From an uncultured Candidatus Melainabacteria bacterium (GTDB lineage Bacteria; Cyanobacteriota; Vampirovibrionia; Gastranaerophilales; Gastranaerophilaceae), in the NCBI GenBank assembly GCA_934667125.1, contig CAKULF010000001.1, forward strand, positions 186,001 to 250,000: a DNA stretch of 64,000 bases. Reading direction: 5' to 3'. The notes below the pieces were generated by a model. That model saw only the letters and a list, made by a program, of their open reading frames with translations, was not told where the DNA came from and made no database searches. The position numbers and the translations under genes were made by a program. This document shows positions 61,797 through 64,000 of this stretch, in pieces; within the stretch, counting starts at the first letter, position 1; each line of letters begins with the position of its first letter.

Positions 61797-62513
61797 TTAT
61801 CCTCTTAATATCCAATATTGAGCGTTTGTTTCTTTTCGTGCACCCGATTTTTCGTCAAGCAACAAGCTTGTTTCTTTAATATCAAAATTAGCTGTTTTAA
61901 AATATTCTTCATATTCTTTCTTAGTTCTATAAATTGCGCTATATTCCGCTTTTAAATCTTCCGATTTAAAATTATTCAGCGTCATCCTCTCATCCATTGT
62001 ACTGATTGACTCTTGAATATATATATATATATCAGAGGACAATTTTTTTAGAAAATCCAAAATTTTTGATATATTTTTATCATTTATATACATCAAAACC
62101 CCTGTGCAAATCACAAAATTGAATTTCAATGACAATATTTCTTTATCTAAATTCAAAATTGAGCTATTGTAAAATTTTATATTAGAATTATTTATAAATT
62201 TTGCTTTTGCATAATCAACAAAACCTTTAGAAAAATCAACTCCAGCATAGAATTCAAATTTATCTTTTAAATTTTCCGCCCAACGCCCAATTCCACAACC
62301 AATATCCAATATTCTCGGATTTTCAATATTGTTTAAAATTTTTTCTACGATAGCTTTTTCGTTTTCATTTCTGATTTTTTGAGCAGTTCCAGTTTTATCA
62401 GAACCAAGCAAAACAGATTGCAGACCGAAAATTTTATTTGCTCGATTTTTCCAAAAATCATTTGTTAAATTATCATCTATTTCAATTTTTTCACTATATA
62501 TTTTTGTTTGCAT
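61797..62513 (-). CDS. Class I SAM-dependent methyltransferase
   Basis: 238 residues from the ATG at 62513, overlapping the end of the aminotransferase gene by 20 bases. Motif I ILDIGCGIGRWAENLKDKF, with the acidic residue ending the next strand (AGVDFS), and further LDKEILSLKFNFVICTGVLM. It methylates an unknown acceptor, plausibly a sugar or amino group of the surface polymer. An eight-copy AT dinucleotide repeat in the coding sequence (62017-62032) encodes DIYIYI. Confidence 0.8.
   Translation of the reverse strand: MQTKIYSEKIEIDDNLTNDFWKNRANKIFGLQSVLLGSDKTGTAQKIRNENEKAIVEKILNNIENPRILDIGCGIGRWAENLKDKFEFYAGVDFSKGFVDYAKAKFINNSNIKFYNSSILNLDKEILSLKFNFVICTGVLMYINDKNISKILDFLKKLSSDIYIYIQESISTMDERMTLNNFKSEDLKAEYSAIYRTKKEYEEYFKTANFDIKETSLLLDEKSGARKETNAQYWILRG
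62017..62032. repeat. (AT)8 microsatellite inside the methyltransferase gene
   Basis: Sixteen bases of perfect AT dinucleotide repeat, coding for the alternating Ile/Tyr of SSDIYIYIQES. A gain or loss of one unit would shift the frame, so it is a possible second phase-variable site; dinucleotide tracts of this length are also common by chance in AT-rich DNA. Confidence 0.5.
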
Positions 62514-63588
62514 ACGCTTCTTCTTTCGCAAGCTTTAAAGCTTTTAAACACTTATCTATCTCATTTTTGCCGATATTGCCGTAGTTGCCTATTCTAAAAA
62601 GTTTAGTTTTTAACTCACCGCCTGATGGCGCAATTTCGATATTATATTTTTCTCGCATTATTTTAACAATCAAACTAGCGTCAACCTCTTTTACTAAAAC
62701 AGCGCTCACGCAATTTGCAGGATTTTTAGCTAATATATTAAAATCCATTTGTTTTAGCCCGTTGCGCAAATAGTCTGTGTTTTCTTTGTAGCGCAATCTG
62801 AAATGCTCAAGTCCCTCTTTAGTGATTTTTTCCAACCTTTTTTCAAGCTGATTAACAAGGCTAACCGCTGGAGTAAAAGGGGTTTGACCACGTTTTAAAT
62901 TAGCAACATAATCTAAAATATCAAAATAAAAACCTCTAATATTGCTGTTTGTTGCATAATCCAAAGCTTTTTTACTAACCGACATAAAACCAAGCCCCGG
63001 AGGAAGCGCAAAAGCTTTTTGTGAAGCAGAAATTGCAACATCTACTCCCCATTCATCTTGCAAAAATTCATCCGCTAAAAGTCCACTTATGCAATCAACA
63101 ACAAAAAGGATATCAGGATATTTTTTTAACATTTTTCCAATATTTTTTATATCCGTCAAAGCGCCTGAAGACGTTTCATTCAGCGTTGCAAAAAGAGCTT
63201 TTATATTTTTATTTTGACTTAATAGTTTTTCAATATTTTCAACTTTAACGCTTTGTCCAAAATCGACAGAAATTTCGATTGCATTTATTTTATGTTTTTT
63301 TGCAATATCGCCCCAACGTTTGCCGAACGAACCGCCATTTATATATAATATTGTATCATTTTCGCTCAAAAAATTAGTAATAGAAGCTTCCATCATACCT
63401 GTTCCTGATGAAGCAAAAACAGCAACAGGATTTTTTGTTTGAAAACAATATTTTAAATTTTCAAAAATTTTTACCCATTTTAAGGTGTAATCTTGCGTTC
63501 TCATATATTCTTGAGGACAAGAAGCAATTTTTAAAATATCATTTTCAACTTCCGTTGGACCTAAAACCATCAATAATTTATGTTGCAT
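62494..63588 (-). CDS. Class V PLP-dependent aminotransferase
   Basis: 364 residues of the alanine-glyoxylate/serine-pyruvate/2-aminoethylphosphonate aminotransferase group (fold type I). Features: N-terminal LMVLGPTEVENDILKIA, the ASSGTGMMEASITN phosphate-binding segment, ETSSGALTDI, the PLP Asp in VVDCISGLLADEF, and the Schiff-base Lys in ISASQKAFALPPGLGF. In this cluster it may make an amino-alcohol or aminophosphonate building block that the cytidylyltransferase activates; this is inference from context. It lies between the methyltransferase and the glycerophosphotransferase-like gene. Confidence 0.82.
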   Translation of the reverse strand: MQHKLLMVLGPTEVENDILKIASCPQEYMRTQDYTLKWVKIFENLKYCFQTKNPVAVFASSGTGMMEASITNFLSENDTILYINGGSFGKRWGDIAKKHKINAIEISVDFGQSVKVENIEKLLSQNKNIKALFATLNETSSGALTDIKNIGKMLKKYPDILFVVDCISGLLADEFLQDEWGVDVAISASQKAFALPPGLGFMSVSKKALDYATNSNIRGFYFDILDYVANLKRGQTPFTPAVSLVNQLEKRLEKITKEGLEHFRLRYKENTDYLRNGLKQMDFNILAKNPANCVSAVLVKEVDASLIVKIMREKYNIEIAPSGGELKTKLFRIGNYGNIGKNEIDKCLKALKLAKEEAYANKNI

Positions 63589-63595
63589 AAAGTGA

Positions 63596-64000
63596 TTATA
63601 CCATAAAATTTTCAGACAAATTATTTACAATAATTTCAGCGCAATTAGGATAATTCAGCTCTTTTAAAAGATTTAGCCTTTCTTGTTTTTTATAATCATT
63701 CTTATTTATCAAAACTTCTTCAAATAAATTCGTCATTTCTTCAATGTTATGAGCATTGTAATATGTTTTACAAATATTTTTGACACTCTCATTAGGCTTA
63801 AAATGCTCTGAAACCAAGTGGATACAAGGTTGTTTTGTAAATAAATATTCTATTAAGAATGAACCTGAATCAGTTATTAAAGCGTATGATTTTTCAAAAA
63901 GTTCCATATAATCCCCGTCATAACACGCTTTTGAAATTTTTTCCCAACTTTTATAGTATTCTTGAGCAGATTTTTTACTCATATAACCTGACATATAAAG
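63596..64000 (-). CDS. CDP-glycerol glycerophosphotransferase-like protein, C-terminal part (runs off the right edge)
   Basis: The frame is open to the right edge; the last 135 codons are visible. ACYDGDYMELFEKSYALITD continues SGSFLIEYLFTKQPCIHLVS, matching the C-terminal GT-B domain of TagB/TagF-type glycerophosphotransferases (pattern L..aD.lITD.SS..fe....kP.i). These enzymes add glycerol phosphate from CDP-glycerol to a growing polymer. It is upstream of the aminotransferase and cytidylyltransferase and probably the start of the same operon. The N-terminus is outside the window. Confidence 0.65.
   Translation of the reverse strand, partial: LYMSGYMSKKSAQEYYKSWEKISKACYDGDYMELFEKSYALITDSGSFLIEYLFTKQPCIHLVSEHFKPNESVKNICKTYYNAHNIEEMTNLFEEVLINKNDYKKQERLNLLKELNYPNCAEIIVNNLSENFMV

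Overview
The window is an AT-rich chromosomal segment (by eye roughly two thirds A+T) from a Gram-negative bacterium. The best overall match is the gut Cyanobacteria-sister lineage Melainabacteria/Vampirovibrionia, order Gastranaerophilales. This placement is an inference from gene content: standard code, arabinose-5-phosphate isomerase for KDO, a secretin and a two-partner secretion system (so an outer membrane), TrmFO, a dnaG-rpoD pair, and several lineage-type HEAT-repeat and Asn/Gln/Pro-rich proteins that I cannot assign to any general family.

Layout. 1-5.2 kb: start of rnhA (leaving the window), aroF, glyQ and two tandem APC amino-acid permeases. 5.2-6.5 kb: a small minus-strand flagellar operon (flaG-like, fliS, fliT-like). 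6.6-8.7 kb: an orphan protein with a GspE-N (MshEN)-like domain, a zinc-type asparaginase, and a DivIC/FtsB-like protein. 9-19.5 kb: trmFO, a leucyl aminopeptidase, a putative papain-like peptidase, kpsF/kdsD, ileS and a soluble-lytic-transglycosylase-like protein. 19.6-23.7 kb: two related HEAT-repeat proteins flanking a small hydrophobic protein, then gatB. 23.8-25.2 kb: tRNA-Leu(CAA) followed by a decayed stretch holding gene remnants (ppdK, possibly GDPD) and one intact PARP-like ADP-ribosyltransferase-fold gene. 25.2-32.4 kb: lrgAB-like pair, rpoD, dnaG, a HEAT protein, queC, DUF366 and a SPOR protein. 32.5-38.3 kb: a divergent two-partner secretion pair (TpsA-like adhesin and TpsB transporter). 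38.3-39.1 kb: repeat-bearing non-coding DNA. 39.1-45.8 kb: a type II secretion gspC-D-E-F-ordered operon. 45.9-50.4 kb: obgE, two unknown proteins, a DtxR/MntR-family regulator with a twin operator, and ruvB. 50.4-52.2 kb: a 1.8 kb non-coding region made of inverted, direct and tandem degenerate repeats around a GC-richer structured element. 52.2-58.1 kb: an ArsB/NhaD-type antiporter, a 964-residue unknown protein, mazG and a HpcH/HpaI-like protein. 58.1-64 kb: tRNA-Ser(GGA), then a surface-polymer cluster (double-LicD protein, acyltransferase, TagD-like cytidylyltransferase, methyltransferase, class V aminotransferase, glycerophosphotransferase-like protein running off the edge).

The window is particularly rich in surface-building functions. 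The TPS adhesin, the secretin operon, the flagellar chaperones, the SPOR and lytic enzymes, and the LicD/cytidylyltransferase cluster all act at the envelope. The strongest unusual signals are: a poly-G tract that cuts off the end of the cluster acyltransferase, whose missing C-terminus lies intact in another frame (a candidate phase-variable switch); a PARP-fold protein lacking the usual third catalytic residue; the twin metal-regulator operator; the tandem LicD fusion; and the repeat-mosaic non-coding regions.
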